The position numbers were made by a program, and so were the translations under genes. From Candidatus Saccharimonadota bacterium (GTDB lineage Bacteria; Patescibacteriota; Saccharimonadia; Saccharimonadales; Saccharimonadaceae), in assembly GCA_027492635.1 (NCBI GenBank), contig JAPUEH010000001.1, forward strand, positions 88,266 to 132,672: 44,407 bases of DNA, written 5' to 3'. Below, in pieces: positions 18,380 through 26,174 of this stretch. The notes under the pieces were generated by a model. That model ran no database searches. It was not told the DNA's origin and saw nothing but the letters and a program-made list of their open reading frames with translations. Numbering within the stretch: the stretch's first letter is position 1; the number at the start of each line of letters is the position of its first letter.

Positions 18380-19420
18380 CTAAAGCTCAATCACCGCTGC
18401 GCTATCTATACCTGTGTACGCGTTTGTACTTGTAATAAACATCTGATTGCCTCGGCATTTTTCCGCGAGACGCTGCTGGCGTGATTCGTCAAGCTCCGCA
18501 AACACGTCATCAAGCAGAACGATAGGCGAGAAGCCTGTCGCTTCTGTTGCCACATCCACCTCGATAAATTTGAGCGCCAGTATTACACTCCGAATCTCCC
18601 CGCGAGATGCTACAGAGATCGCTGGCGACCCGTTAAAATCAGATACAATATCGTGCCGATGCGGGCCGACACTCGTGAAACCAAGATGTGTATCACGCTC
18701 AAACTGCGCATAGAGATCGCTGGCGATCTTCTGCTCGATACCGTCTATCATAGTATTTGAATAGTGGAGCGCAATCGTGTCGTCAGTACCAGAGATGCTC
18801 CTGTATGTATCTGTCAATACAGCATTTATGCGCTCGATTACTTGGGTGCGCTCACGAATCATCTCAGCGCCATACTCTGCCAGTGCCATATCCCACACAA
18901 ACACTCCATCACGCGACACACCCGGCTGTTTAAGTAGTGTATTGCGCTGCTTAAGCGCCCGCTCGTATTTGCGAACTCCGGCTGCGTACTGGGGGTTCAG
19001 TTGGCCGATAAATGTATCGATAAATTGACGCCTGCGAGCTGGTGAACCGGCCAAAAGACGCAGGTCGTCCGGCTCAAAAAGGATAACCGGATATTTCGCG
19101 CTTGGCGGCATGCGATAGTTTGTTTTGCCATGAATATCAAACTGTTTGCGCCCAGACTGCTTCGTCGCGTCAAACTTAATCGTGCGCGTATCATCATCAC
19201 TCATCGCAATATCAATACGCCACCATGATTCGTCCCGCATCAAAAATTCCGCATCTGTACCACGAAATGAACTACCTCGAAGTGCAATATGGATCGCCTC
19301 AAGCAACGTCGTCTTACCCGATCCGTTAAGTCCTGTGATAACGCTTACTCGCGATGTTATACCAAACTGCGCATCATCATGTGAGCGCGTATGCTGTAAT
19401 CGGAGTCCGCGTATCTCCAC
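18380..19420 (-). CDS. recF: DNA replication and repair protein RecF
   Basis: SMC-like ATPase that helps load RecA at single-strand gaps. The 346-residue product starts MEIRGLRLQHTRSHDD and has a Walker A motif GLNGSGKT at 30-37, an ABC-type signature region (ASRGEIRSVILALKF) and a Walker B PIVLLDDVFAELD near the C-terminus. Length is slightly short of the usual 360 or so. It lies 6 bases downstream of dnaN in the same direction, the standard dnaN-recF arrangement near the origin. Confidence 0.95.
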   Translation of the reverse strand: MEIRGLRLQHTRSHDDAQFGITSRVSVITGLNGSGKTTLLEAIHIALRGSSFRGTDAEFLMRDESWWRIDIAMSDDDTRTIKFDATKQSGRKQFDIHGKTNYRMPPSAKYPVILFEPDDLRLLAGSPARRRQFIDTFIGQLNPQYAAGVRKYERALKQRNTLLKQPGVSRDGVFVWDMALAEYGAEMIRERTQVIERINAVLTDTYRSISGTDDTIALHYSNTMIDGIEQKIASDLYAQFERDTHLGFTSVGPHRHDIVSDFNGSPAISVASRGEIRSVILALKFIEVDVATEATGFSPIVLLDDVFAELDESRQQRLAEKCRGNQMFITSTNAYTGIDSAAVIEL

Positions 19421-19426
19421 TTCAAA

Positions 19427-20527
19427 CTAGCTCTTTAACGGCATGACGATATGCTTATAGTCAATATTCTTCACATCGGCCGTAAGCACAGTAGGAGCAA
19501 GTTTGCCAGAGAAACTAAACACCACCGTATCACCATCGACGACAGAAAGGGCTTCGCTCAAATAGCGCGAGTTGAGCGTCACCGTGCCGCCACCCGTCAC
19601 CGACGCATCGGCTTCAGAAGTATTTTCTCCTAGCTCTGACGCGACAGAGTGAAGGGATATGGTATTCGCATCAGCATCAGCCGTAATCGTCACGCTACCG
19701 CCAGAATCTCGCGCAAATAAGCCAGATATCTTGGTAATACGCACAAAATCAGCTTTCGGCAATACGACGCGTGTTTCGGTCTTTTCCGGTATCAGCTGAC
19801 GATAAGGTGGAAAATTACCACTAATCAGCTGGCTTGTCACTTCGGCCTCGTCAATCCGAAACCGTACCTGCGACTCATCAAAAAGTATCTCAATTTCCTT
19901 GATATCTTCGGAAATTGTACGCAGCACCTCTTGGAGAGTAGTTGTTGGGATAATTGCCGCCACTTCGCTTGTTGTATCGACAAGCTTTCGCTCCGCAAGT
20001 CGATACCCATCCGTACCTGCGAGATACAGTGCACCTTCATGGGAATGCCAGTAGACGCCAGTGAGGACTGGCCGTGTGGCATCGTTTGATGTAGTAATGA
20101 TCGTTTGTGCGACAGCCTGCTTGAAATCACCCGTCGCGATACTATAGCGCACAGCAACATCCTCCTCAATCACAGGCAATTCTGGAAAGTCTTCCGCACC
20201 AAGCCCATTGATAACCGAATTATATTTACCCGAGGTGATATGAAGTTGAGTTCCTTTCACCTGAAGTTCAATAGCACCTTTCGGAAGACTTGTCACAAAA
20301 TCTGTCACAAGCCGAGCCGGTACCGTAATGGAGCCTGGTGTGCTAATCTTTGCGCCGACAAACTGTGTCGAGGCAATTTCCATGTTCATAGCAGCTACCA
20401 GTAACCTGTTGCCATCTGTACGCAGTAGGATGTTATTGAGGATGGGAAGTTGCGTGCGACTACTCGCTACCCGACCAACTGCACTAAGTGCTCGCGCTAA
20501 GTTTTCTTGGAGTACAGAGAGTTCCAT
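19427..20527 (-). CDS. dnaN: DNA polymerase III beta subunit (sliding clamp)
   Basis: The 366-residue product begins MELSVLQENLARALSAVGRV and shows the three-fold clamp architecture. The conserved ending (KNIDYKHIVMPLKS) matches the C-terminal tail seen in bacterial clamps. It forms a ring around DNA that tethers the replicative polymerase. It lies downstream of dnaA after a 264-bp spacer rich in DnaA-box-like sequences and 6 bases upstream of recF. Confidence 0.96.
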   Translation of the reverse strand: MELSVLQENLARALSAVGRVASSRTQLPILNNILLRTDGNRLLVAAMNMEIASTQFVGAKISTPGSITVPARLVTDFVTSLPKGAIELQVKGTQLHITSGKYNSVINGLGAEDFPELPVIEEDVAVRYSIATGDFKQAVAQTIITTSNDATRPVLTGVYWHSHEGALYLAGTDGYRLAERKLVDTTSEVAAIIPTTTLQEVLRTISEDIKEIEILFDESQVRFRIDEAEVTSQLISGNFPPYRQLIPEKTETRVVLPKADFVRITKISGLFARDSGGSVTITADADANTISLHSVASELGENTSEADASVTGGGTVTLNSRYLSEALSVVDGDTVVFSFSGKLAPTVLTADVKNIDYKHIVMPLKS

Positions 20528-20791
20528 AATTATAGGTTATTTCCTTTCTTTTCTTTGGCTTTTGTAGTTATAGGTGGTGTGGATAACGTGGAAAAGTTGC
20601 TATATAACAGAGGTGGTGCGATAAGAGGGACTTGTTGAAAACCGTGGGTAAAAGATGTGAGTGAACCTGTTGAAAAAATGTGGTTTTTCCGCAAGTTTTT
20701 TATCGCTGATACGATATACCCACAACCTATAGCTACGAACACACAAGTTATCCAGCGGGTTGTACGCAGTGAATACACAAATTGTCCACAA
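20528..20791. promoter_or_regulatory. dnaA-dnaN intergenic region with DnaA boxes (candidate origin part)
   Basis: A 264-bp spacer without a gene. It contains a perfect DnaA box on the - strand (TTATCCACA at 20578-20586), an 8-of-9 match on the + strand (TTGTCCACA at 20782-20790) and weaker 7-of-9 matches (for example TTATCCAGC at 20748-20756 and ATACCCACA at 20716-20724). It presumably also carries the dnaN promoter. Either it or the dnaA-rpmH gap could hold the unwinding site. Confidence 0.65.
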
Positions 20792-22156
20792 CTAGGCATA
20801 CAATTGCTCCCGTATTTCTGCAATATGCTCCCGTACCGTCAGGTCAAGTTTGCTTGCTTTTTCGATTTTTTCTACGGAATGCATGGCAGTAGTATGGTCT
20901 TTGCGTCCAAGTTCGCTGGCAATAATCGGGAAGCTGAGGTGTAGCTCGCTTCGTAGTAGATACATGGCAATTTGGCGGGGGAGTACGATATGCTTGTCTC
21001 GCTTGGCGCTGCATACCTCGGCGACACTGAGTTGGAAATATCGGGCTGTTTTGTCTACGATTTGTTTGGCGGTGAGATGGCGTGGGCGAGTACGGCGAGC
21101 GCTACCTATGAGCCCTTCGGCAGTGACTACATCAGGATTGACGCCGCGCATTTCGGCGTAGGCAAGTAGTTGATTGAGTGCACCTTCGAGCTCGCGAATA
21201 TTAGTCTTAATGTTTTCTGCTAGGTATTCTACCGTATCTCTTTCGAGCTCTACGCCAGACAGATTTGCCTTGGCCTCGATGATGGCGCAGCGCGTTTCAA
21301 AATCAGGCATCTGAATATCGATCGCCATGCCCCATTCAAAGCGGCTGCGGAGACGCTCGGTGAGTGTTGGTATGCTCTTGGGCGGTTTGTCGCTACTGAT
21401 GATTATCTGCTTGTTGGATTGGTGTAGTTCGTTGAATGTATGGAAGAACTCCTCTTGGGTCTTTTCTTTGCCGGCGATGAATTGCATATCATCGACAATC
21501 AATACATCGGCTGTGCGGTATTTGTCTGACACTTTGCGCTTGAATCGTATAGCATCAGTAAACTCTTTGACAAAAGTGTCTGTGTTGATATAGACGATTC
21601 TCATCGAAGGGTTATTGGCTTTAATCTCGTTGCCCACGGCTTGCATTAGGTGGGTTTTACCAAGACCAACGCCGCCGTAGAGAAAAAGAGGGTTATACTT
21701 ATTGCCCGGATTTGCAGCTACGGTTTGACACGCAGTGTAAGCAAGATCGTTGCTTGAGCCAACGATGAATGTATCGAATGTATAGCGCGGATTGAGTGAT
21801 GCCGAGGTGCTCTCGCTTTTACTCGGGGTGATGATTTGGGCAACTTCTTCCCGCGCGCGCGGCGTGGTATTGCGAGTTGTTTCTCGATTGATCACCGTCT
21901 TCTTGCCTTTGGTGTTGACGACATAGTTGATCTGTTTTACGTCGATACCGTTTTTTTGCAGTATGCCTCGCAGCTGTGCATCGTATTTGATCTGAAATTG
22001 ACGAATAGCAAAAACATTCGGCACGGCGATCGTGATATTGTCCTCGTGATCGTCGAGTAGCTCTGTGTTTTGAAACCATGTAGCAAATGTTGCGTGCGAA
22101 ACAGACAGTTCTATTTCTCCCAATACACTTTGCCACAACGCATGAGCAGTTGCCAT
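20792..22156 (-). CDS. dnaA: Chromosomal replication initiator protein DnaA
   Basis: A 454-residue AAA+ initiator that binds DnaA boxes and melts the origin. Domain I is at about 1-80, with a short linker. The AAA+ core has Walker A GGVGLGKT at 161-168, Walker B VLIVDD at 218-223 and a sensor 1 segment around 253-256. The C-terminal DNA-binding domain has a helix-turn-helix with the signature GRKDHTTAMHS at 417-427, which reads the TTATCCACA box. The ATG at 22156 is preceded by GGGAG 12 bases upstream on its strand. Leader, promoter and DnaA box overlap in a way that suggests autoregulation. Confidence 0.97.
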   Translation of the reverse strand: MATAHALWQSVLGEIELSVSHATFATWFQNTELLDDHEDNITIAVPNVFAIRQFQIKYDAQLRGILQKNGIDVKQINYVVNTKGKKTVINRETTRNTTPRAREEVAQIITPSKSESTSASLNPRYTFDTFIVGSSNDLAYTACQTVAANPGNKYNPLFLYGGVGLGKTHLMQAVGNEIKANNPSMRIVYINTDTFVKEFTDAIRFKRKVSDKYRTADVLIVDDMQFIAGKEKTQEEFFHTFNELHQSNKQIIISSDKPPKSIPTLTERLRSRFEWGMAIDIQMPDFETRCAIIEAKANLSGVELERDTVEYLAENIKTNIRELEGALNQLLAYAEMRGVNPDVVTAEGLIGSARRTRPRHLTAKQIVDKTARYFQLSVAEVCSAKRDKHIVLPRQIAMYLLRSELHLSFPIIASELGRKDHTTAMHSVEKIEKASKLDLTVREHIAEIREQLYA

Positions 22157-22185
22157 ATTGCTTCAGTTCTCCCTCTCTCTTACTT

Positions 22186-22207
22186 ACCAATTTGCCAGTA
22201 AATTGGT
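22186..22207 (-). promoter_or_regulatory. Hairpin in the dnaA leader
   Basis: ACCAATTT (22186-22193) and AAATTGGT (22200-22207) form a perfect 8-bp stem with a 6-base loop, located 30-51 bases upstream of the dnaA ATG and downstream of its predicted promoter. It would be present in the dnaA mRNA leader and could affect translation or stability. Confidence 0.45.
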
Positions 22208-22224
22208 CAACTCTTGTATCTAAA

Positions 22225-22253
22225 ACTATAGCGAATATGTAAGTTTTCCACAA
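22225..22253 (-). promoter_or_regulatory. Candidate dnaA promoter overlapping a DnaA box
   Basis: On the - strand TTGTGG (22253-22248) and TATAGT (22230-22225) are separated by 17 bases. The -35 element overlaps a TTTTCCACA box at 22244-22252, so DnaA binding would be expected to block the promoter. The predicted start near 22218 gives a leader of about 62 bases. Confidence 0.5.
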
Positions 22254-22336
22254 GCAGTAGAGTGATGTAAAAATAGGAGAGAAAAACAAGCTAGTTTTCC
22301 ACAGTAATATTTCTCCTCTAGTAATATTGTGGAAAA
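22244..22336. promoter_or_regulatory. DnaA-box cluster between dnaA and rpmH (candidate oriC)
   Basis: Three copies of TTTTCCACA, an 8-of-9 match to the DnaA box: 22244-22252 (+), 22295-22303 (+) and 22328-22336 (-). The last two are in inverted orientation around an AT-rich core with two AATATT-type segments, and an ATAACC-containing GGGATAACC follows at about 22350. The 285-bp gap has no gene. It lies at the divergence point between the leftward dnaA-dnaN-recF genes and the rightward rpmH-rnpA-yidC-jag genes, the usual site of oriC. Confidence 0.65.
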
Positions 22337-22403
22337 ACGTTGCCAAAAAGGGGATAACCAGATAATGACAGTATGTTTATTGCGTAAATGCAAGTAGGGA
22401 GAC

Positions 22404-22432
22404 TTGAAAAAACAACGATCATAGGGTATCAT
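22404..22432 (+). promoter_or_regulatory. Candidate rpmH promoter
   Basis: TTGAAA (22404-22409), a 17-base spacer and TATCAT (22427-22432). The rpmH ATG is only 9 bases after the -10 element, so the transcript would have almost no leader. Confidence 0.6.
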
Positions 22433-22441
22433 AGAACAGAT

Positions 22442-22579
22442 ATGCCAAAGCGAACACATCAACCACATACTCGCCACCGCGCACGCACACACGGTTTTCG
22501 TGCTCGTGTCTCGACCAAAGCTGGTCGCGCGGTTATCAAGCGCCGCCGCATCAAGGGTCGCGCTCGTCTTACTGTCTAA
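22442..22579 (+). CDS. rpmH: Ribosomal protein L34
   Basis: The 45-residue product starts [19 protein letters not shown] and is the small, highly basic L34 protein of the large ribosomal subunit; length and sequence are typical. The start was set at 22442 rather than at any upstream in-frame codon because the family begins here. It is the first gene of the rightward origin-proximal group and is followed by a hairpin terminator. Confidence 0.97.
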   Translation: MPKRTHQPHTRHRARTHGFRARVSTKAGRAVIKRRRIKGRARLTV

Positions 22580-22613
22580 GTTACAGTCTAAAGATTAAAT
22601 GTACATGCGAGCG

Positions 22614-22647
22614 ACAACCGCTACTCCAGTTGGATAGCGGTTGTTTT
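22614..22647 (+). terminator. Rho-independent terminator after rpmH
   Basis: A perfect 10-bp stem (ACAACCGCTA at 22614-22623 with TAGCGGTTGT at 22635-22644) has an 11-base loop and is followed by a T-run. It would separate rpmH transcription from rnpA. Confidence 0.75.
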
Positions 22648-22653
22648 AGTAAA

Positions 22654-22662
22654 TGGTATACT
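22654..22662 (+). promoter_or_regulatory. Extended -10 promoter for rnpA
   Basis: TGGTATACT at 22654-22662 is an extended -10 element with no clear -35. The same TGGTATACT recurs before yidC (23030-23038) and TGGTATAAT before the 39622 gene. Initiation would fall around 22669, at or next to the ATG-TGA pair discussed for rnpA. Confidence 0.5.
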
Positions 22663-22735
22663 TTTATATATGTGAGCGCAAACGAATCGTTTTCACGGCC
22701 ATGCCAGCCCCAAATATGTATCCCGCCACGGACAG

Positions 22736-23026
22736 GTGTCTCGTTCGCGGCTCTTTGCGGTGCGCGCTGTAGAAAACACGCGCCGCAAAGAGCCGCGGTG
22801 CAGTGTTGTCGTAAGTAAAAAAGTATTAAAGAGCGCTGTCGGACGCAATCGCATCCGACGTCGTGTCTATCATGTACTTCATGCTGAGCTTGGCGAATTT
22901 GATCATGCGCAAGATATTGTAGTAGGGGTGTGTTCTTCCGAGGTGGCTTTTATGCCGTCTGATGAATTAAAAACACAACTCATAAATCAGTTGGTCGAAG
23001 CTCGGGCTATCGCTCCAAAGATGTAA
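22736..23026 (+). CDS. rnpA: Ribonuclease P protein component (start anomalous)
   Basis: Protein subunit of RNase P, which matures tRNA 5' ends. The core pattern SVVVSKKVLKSAVGRNRIRR is diagnostic of the family. The first standard start codon in frame is GTG at 22736 (96 residues), but the frame is open back to 22676 and reads NRFHGHASPKYVSRHGQ just before it, which fits the usual RnpA N-terminus and length (about 116). In that frame the only upstream ATG (22670) is followed at once by TGA. Alternatively, GTG at 22672 (reading SAN) would join the frame if one base near 22684 were absent. So either a single-base change, a sequencing error or a non-standard start is involved. The coding region also contains a 15-bp perfect inverted repeat (22746-22797). 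Confidence 0.88.
   Translation: MSRSRLFAVRAVENTRRKEPRCSVVVSKKVLKSAVGRNRIRRRVYHVLHAELGEFDHAQDIVVGVCSSEVAFMPSDELKTQLINQLVEARAIAPKM
22746..22797 (+). repeat. 15-bp perfect inverted repeat inside rnpA
   Basis: CGCGGCTCTTTGCGG (22746-22760) and its exact reverse complement (22783-22797) are separated by 22 bases. Both arms are coding (SRLFAVR and RRKEPR regions). In mRNA this would form a stable GC-rich hairpin about 10 bases after the GTG at 22736. Confidence 0.85.
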
Positions 23027-23029
23027 AAA

Positions 23030-23038
23030 TGGTATACT
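23030..23038 (+). promoter_or_regulatory. Extended -10 promoter for yidC-jag
   Basis: TGGTATACT at 23030-23038, just after the rnpA stop and identical to the element before rnpA. A leader of about 32 bases precedes the yidC GTG at 23077. Confidence 0.5.
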
Positions 23039-23076
23039 TGTAAAGAATATACCTAAAAAGAGAGTGTGAGTTTTAC

Positions 23077-24114
23077 GTGAGTCCGTTTGATCTGCTAGTT
23101 GTTCAACCTATATTTAATGCCTTGATGGTGCTTTACGGCCTAATTCCAGGCGGCGATTTTGGTGTTGCCGTCATTATCTTTACTATTTTTATACGTCTTT
23201 TGATGTGGCCGCTGGTTAAAAAGCAGCTCCACCAAGTTAAGATTATGCGTAAACTCCAGCCAGAGCTGGTGAGGATTAAGAAAAAAGCCAAAGGCGACCG
23301 TCGTGTTGAGGGTATGCTTCAGCTCGAGCTTTACAAAAAACACAGCGTGAATCCGTTTCGGACTATCGGTATCCTGTTAGTTCAGCTACCTATTTTTATC
23401 GGTCTATATCACGTGATTCAGATTTTTACCCAGCACCGTGATGAGTTAGCGAAATTTGCCTACTCGTTTATCGAAGGATGGCAGCCTGTAGCACATTTAA
23501 TTGCGAATCCAGATACATTCAATCAGCACTTACTCGGGCTCGTGGATCTTACGAAGCATGCTATTAATTTCAATACTGGCGAGTTTAGTCCGTTTCTTAT
23601 ATTTTTGGCGATAGCAGCAGGTTTGCTTCAATATGTATCAACAAAGCAGACAATGCCCCAACAGCAAACAGGTGAGAAAAAAGGTTTGCGCCAAGTGATG
23701 GCCGAAGCCGCCGAGGGCAAACAGGCTGATCAAGCAGCCATCAATGCCGCGGTGATGGAAAAGATGGTGAAGTTTATGCCGATCATGATGACGTTTATTA
23801 TGTTATCGCTACCTGGTGCGATTGCACTGTACTATGCTGTTTCAACAGCCGTGGCTGTGTTGCAGCAACATATTCTTCTCAAGCGTGACGAAGAGGAGAT
23901 GGAAGAGATAGCTGACATAGCTGATTCGGCTGTAAAAAACGCTGAGACGCAAGCCAAACGACGTGAAGCAAAAGCCAAAAAAGCTGAAGTAGTAACAGAA
24001 GCGACAAAACCTTCTAGGGCGACAGCTAAAACAAAATCAAGCAAAAAGAAGCAGTCCCAAAAAGCAACTGTACGTGTTGTGGCTAAATCGAGCAAGAAAG
24101 GGAAGAAGTCATGA
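23077..24114 (+). CDS. yidC: Membrane protein insertase YidC/OxaA
   Basis: The 345-residue product has the YidC core: a first membrane helix (about 29-48), a cytoplasmic helical hairpin with many charged residues (about 50-95), then helices at about 98-118, 165-190 and 228-262. A basic C-terminal tail of about 80 residues rich in Lys and Ala follows, as seen in ribosome-binding YidC forms. There is no large periplasmic domain, so it resembles the Gram-positive type. It inserts proteins into the cytoplasmic membrane, probably including the large secretion-locus proteins. The start is GTG at 23077. The TGA stop overlaps the jag ATG by 4 bases. Confidence 0.95.
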   Translation: MSPFDLLVVQPIFNALMVLYGLIPGGDFGVAVIIFTIFIRLLMWPLVKKQLHQVKIMRKLQPELVRIKKKAKGDRRVEGMLQLELYKKHSVNPFRTIGILLVQLPIFIGLYHVIQIFTQHRDELAKFAYSFIEGWQPVAHLIANPDTFNQHLLGLVDLTKHAINFNTGEFSPFLIFLAIAAGLLQYVSTKQTMPQQQTGEKKGLRQVMAEAAEGKQADQAAINAAVMEKMVKFMPIMMTFIMLSLPGAIALYYAVSTAVAVLQQHILLKRDEEEMEEIADIADSAVKNAETQAKRREAKAKKAEVVTEATKPSRATAKTKSSKKKQSQKATVRVVAKSSKKGKKS

Positions 24115-24572
24115 ATCAGCAAGCATCTATAGAACTCGCCACCAAAACTGTTCAGGATATCGTATCTTTTTTTGAGATAAATGTCGATGTTGACGCCTAC
24201 GAGGAAGACGGCGTGATTAATATTGCCATTGGCTCAAGTGAACTCAATAGCTTGTTAATTGGCCGCAATGCCGAGACACTGAGAAGTATTCAGTCGCTTG
24301 TGGCGAGTGTCTTACGAAATCAGAATGCAGCGCTTCAGCGCATCAATGTGGACGTGGCTGATTACAAAAAACAGCGTGCTGAAAAACTAGCCGAAAAAGC
24401 CCGCGGTTGGATAGAAGAAGTTCGCCGCACGGGGGATTCGTATGTCGCGAATCTCGGTGCAGCCGATAGGCGTGTTGTGCACCACGTGGCTACAGAGTAT
24501 AGCGATATCAAGACATTTTCTGAGGGCGAAGGTAGGGATCGTCGGCTTATTATCGCTCAGGCGAGCTCGTAG
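24111..24572 (+). CDS. jag: RNA-binding protein Jag/KhpB (KH and R3H domains)
   Basis: The 153-residue product carries a KH domain (about 25-85, with GSSELNSLLIGRNAETLRSI) and an R3H domain (about 90-150, with ERKVH-like RRVVHHVATE and a final GRDRRLIIA). The N-terminal Jag_N domain of longer homologues is missing. It is a small-RNA and mRNA binding protein often linked to cell-wall synthesis control and regularly found after yidC. It overlaps yidC by 4 bases and converges with the next gene, overlapping it by 23 bases. Confidence 0.93.
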   Translation: MNQQASIELATKTVQDIVSFFEINVDVDAYEEDGVINIAIGSSELNSLLIGRNAETLRSIQSLVASVLRNQNAALQRINVDVADYKKQRAEKLAEKARGWIEEVRRTGDSYVANLGAADRRVVHHVATEYSDIKTFSEGEGRDRRLIIAQASS

Positions 24573-25038
24573 TATTGCTACTCGACTCCTTGGATTGACG
24601 AAGTTTAGCCCAGAGGCTTGCACCTAGAAGCGCAGCACTACCAATTGCAATTGTAAGCGGACCTCCGGGCGTATGTTCAAATACTTTTTGTGTTGTTTCA
24701 TAAGCGTCTTGGGTGATACCAGGTTTGATAGTCTCGGCGCCAGCCCACGCAGCACCTCCTACGATAATCATGGCGCGAGCAGCGTTCCCAAAGTCGATAA
24801 TCTTTTGGTTTAATCTAGCGCGCTTACTTTCTTTTGTCTCGATCCTGGTGGTCTCTTGAGAATTTGGGTCGATCATTCCGTATCCATCAGGGGACGGTTC
24901 GAGAGTGCTCTTTACGCCAAATGGCCGCGTGTTTGGTGTTCCGTCTGGATTCCAAATATCAGCTGTAGTTACGACAGGTGCCGCTTCCGGGATAGGCGAC
25001 CATTCATTTGTAGTATTTGTTTTTGGTGAAAATTCCAT
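24550..25038 (-). CDS. Hypothetical membrane protein
   Basis: The 162-residue product has a Pro/Thr/Asn-rich hydrophilic N-terminal half, a basic stretch (KESKRARLNQK), and two weak membrane segments at about 88-105 and 130-148, with a Ser-rich end. No recognised family. Its 3' end overlaps the end of jag by 23 bases on the opposite strand. On its strand TTGACT (25073-25068), 17 bases and TAATAT (25050-25045) form a plausible promoter with the ATG only 6 bases after the -10. Confidence 0.65.
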   Translation of the reverse strand: MEFSPKTNTTNEWSPIPEAAPVVTTADIWNPDGTPNTRPFGVKSTLEPSPDGYGMIDPNSQETTRIETKESKRARLNQKIIDFGNAARAMIIVGGAAWAGAETIKPGITQDAYETTQKVFEHTPGGPLTIAIGSAALLGASLWAKLRQSKESSSNTTSSPER

Positions 25039-25044
25039 ACTTAT

Positions 25045-25073
25045 ATATTATCACACTTTTGATTAAAAGTCAA
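25045..25073 (-). promoter_or_regulatory. Candidate promoter with near-leaderless start
   Basis: TTGACT (25073-25068), a 17-base spacer and TAATAT (25050-25045) on the - strand; the start codon at 25038 follows after 6 bases. Confidence 0.45.
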
Positions 25074-25079
25074 TATCAC

Positions 25080-26174
25080 CTAATGATTCAGAGCATTCTG
25101 GTATTGCTCTAGTGTCTCCTCTGCCATCCTGCGCCATGAGTACTTATTGCGTTGTATCCGTCCTTTTTCTATGAGTTCAGCTCGAAGCGCGTCATCGGTA
25201 AGTACTTCATCGATAGCTTGCACCATACTACCGGTGTCGGTTGGAGTGAAGTATTTCGCCCCGTCGCCGAGTACTTCTGGCATACACGAAGTATTACTGC
25301 TTATGACAGGCGCGTCATACTGCATCGCCTCGAGGGGAGGCAGGCCAAAACCTTCCATAAGAGAAGGGAATACATAGGCTACACAGTTTTCATAAAGCCA
25401 ATCGCGCTGGTCATCGTCGACAAAACCGGTGAAATGAATGTTCTGATAGTTGTTTTTTTCAAAGTAATCTTTGGTGGCTTGGGCACTTTTATTGATTCTC
25501 CCGACGAGAATAAGACCAAGATTGGGATGTTTTTCCAGTAGTTTTTGATGCGCGTCGCCGAGACGTTTGATGTTTTTGTAGTCGCTTTGCTGGCCGACAT
25601 ACAGAAGAAATTGCTTATATGGCGTAGCATAGGGCGTCACCTTGCCCGCTTGAAGTTTGTCGGCGGCTTCGTAGGTGACGACGACTTTGTCTTCAATACC
25701 TTTATGAAATGCCTCTATTTCGCGCTTGACCGTCCATGTTGGCGTAAGAATACGCGCATTGTTCGATAGTGCACTATGAAACACAAACCGCCCAACGAGC
25801 TGTTTGGCGTGAAATACAAGCCAGTTTTTGTCGGAATTGTAAGTATTCAGTAGTGTTAAATCGTGAAAAGTGGTGATTTTTTTGCCGCGATAAAGAATCG
25901 GCTGCTGAGGCATGCAGAAGTGCACTAAGTCGGCATCTAGTTTGCGTAGAAATTTCAAAAAGCCAGTTTGCTCGGCAAATGAATAGTTTTTGAAATCAAC
26001 TGTCTGAACGGAGAAATTAGGATTTACTGGTGTATAGAAGTCTTTATCCTTGCTGGGTACAAGGATGGTATAGGTGTTGTCATGGTCAATTTTTTCGAGG
26101 TAGTGAATCAGGCGTTCAACGTAGCGACCTGTTGAGCTGTTGATGATACGAGCGTCGATGGCGATATGACTCAT
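25080..26174 (-). CDS. GT-B fold glycosyltransferase (GT4 family)
   Basis: The 364-residue product has a two-domain GT-B layout. The C-terminal donor-binding part has VGQQSDYKNIKRL near 195 and the family signature PSLMEGFGLPPLEAM near 275, with the E-x7-E arrangement typical of retaining GT4 enzymes. It would transfer a sugar from a nucleotide-sugar donor to a glycan or lipid at the cytoplasmic face; the acceptor is unknown. Its ATG overlaps the sucD stop by 4 bases (ATGA), so it is expressed with the succinyl-CoA ligase genes. Confidence 0.9.
   Translation of the reverse strand: MSHIAIDARIINSSTGRYVERLIHYLEKIDHDNTYTILVPSKDKDFYTPVNPNFSVQTVDFKNYSFAEQTGFLKFLRKLDADLVHFCMPQQPILYRGKKITTFHDLTLLNTYNSDKNWLVFHAKQLVGRFVFHSALSNNARILTPTWTVKREIEAFHKGIEDKVVVTYEAADKLQAGKVTPYATPYKQFLLYVGQQSDYKNIKRLGDAHQKLLEKHPNLGLILVGRINKSAQATKDYFEKNNYQNIHFTGFVDDDQRDWLYENCVAYVFPSLMEGFGLPPLEAMQYDAPVISSNTSCMPEVLGDGAKYFTPTDTGSMVQAIDEVLTDDALRAELIEKGRIQRNKYSWRRMAEETLEQYQNALNH

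Noticed and set aside
22388-22441. An upstream start for rpmH adding 18 residues
   Set aside because: L34 begins MPKRT, and the extension covers the predicted promoter.
22157-22441. A tRNA or small RNA gene in the dnaA-rpmH gap
   Set aside because: No cloverleaf or conserved RNA pattern is visible; DnaA boxes and promoters account for the conserved-looking parts.
22670-22678. UGA recoded as an amino acid at codon 2 of rnpA
   Set aside because: UGA is a normal terminator for several genes here and does not occur inside the other long genes, so a recoded genetic code is not supported.
22630-22818. A 62-codon frame overlapping the rnpA start
   Set aside because: It overlaps the conserved rnpA N-terminal frame, has a Cys-rich unlikely composition and resembles no family; it is a shadow, except that its GTG at 22672 may matter for rnpA.
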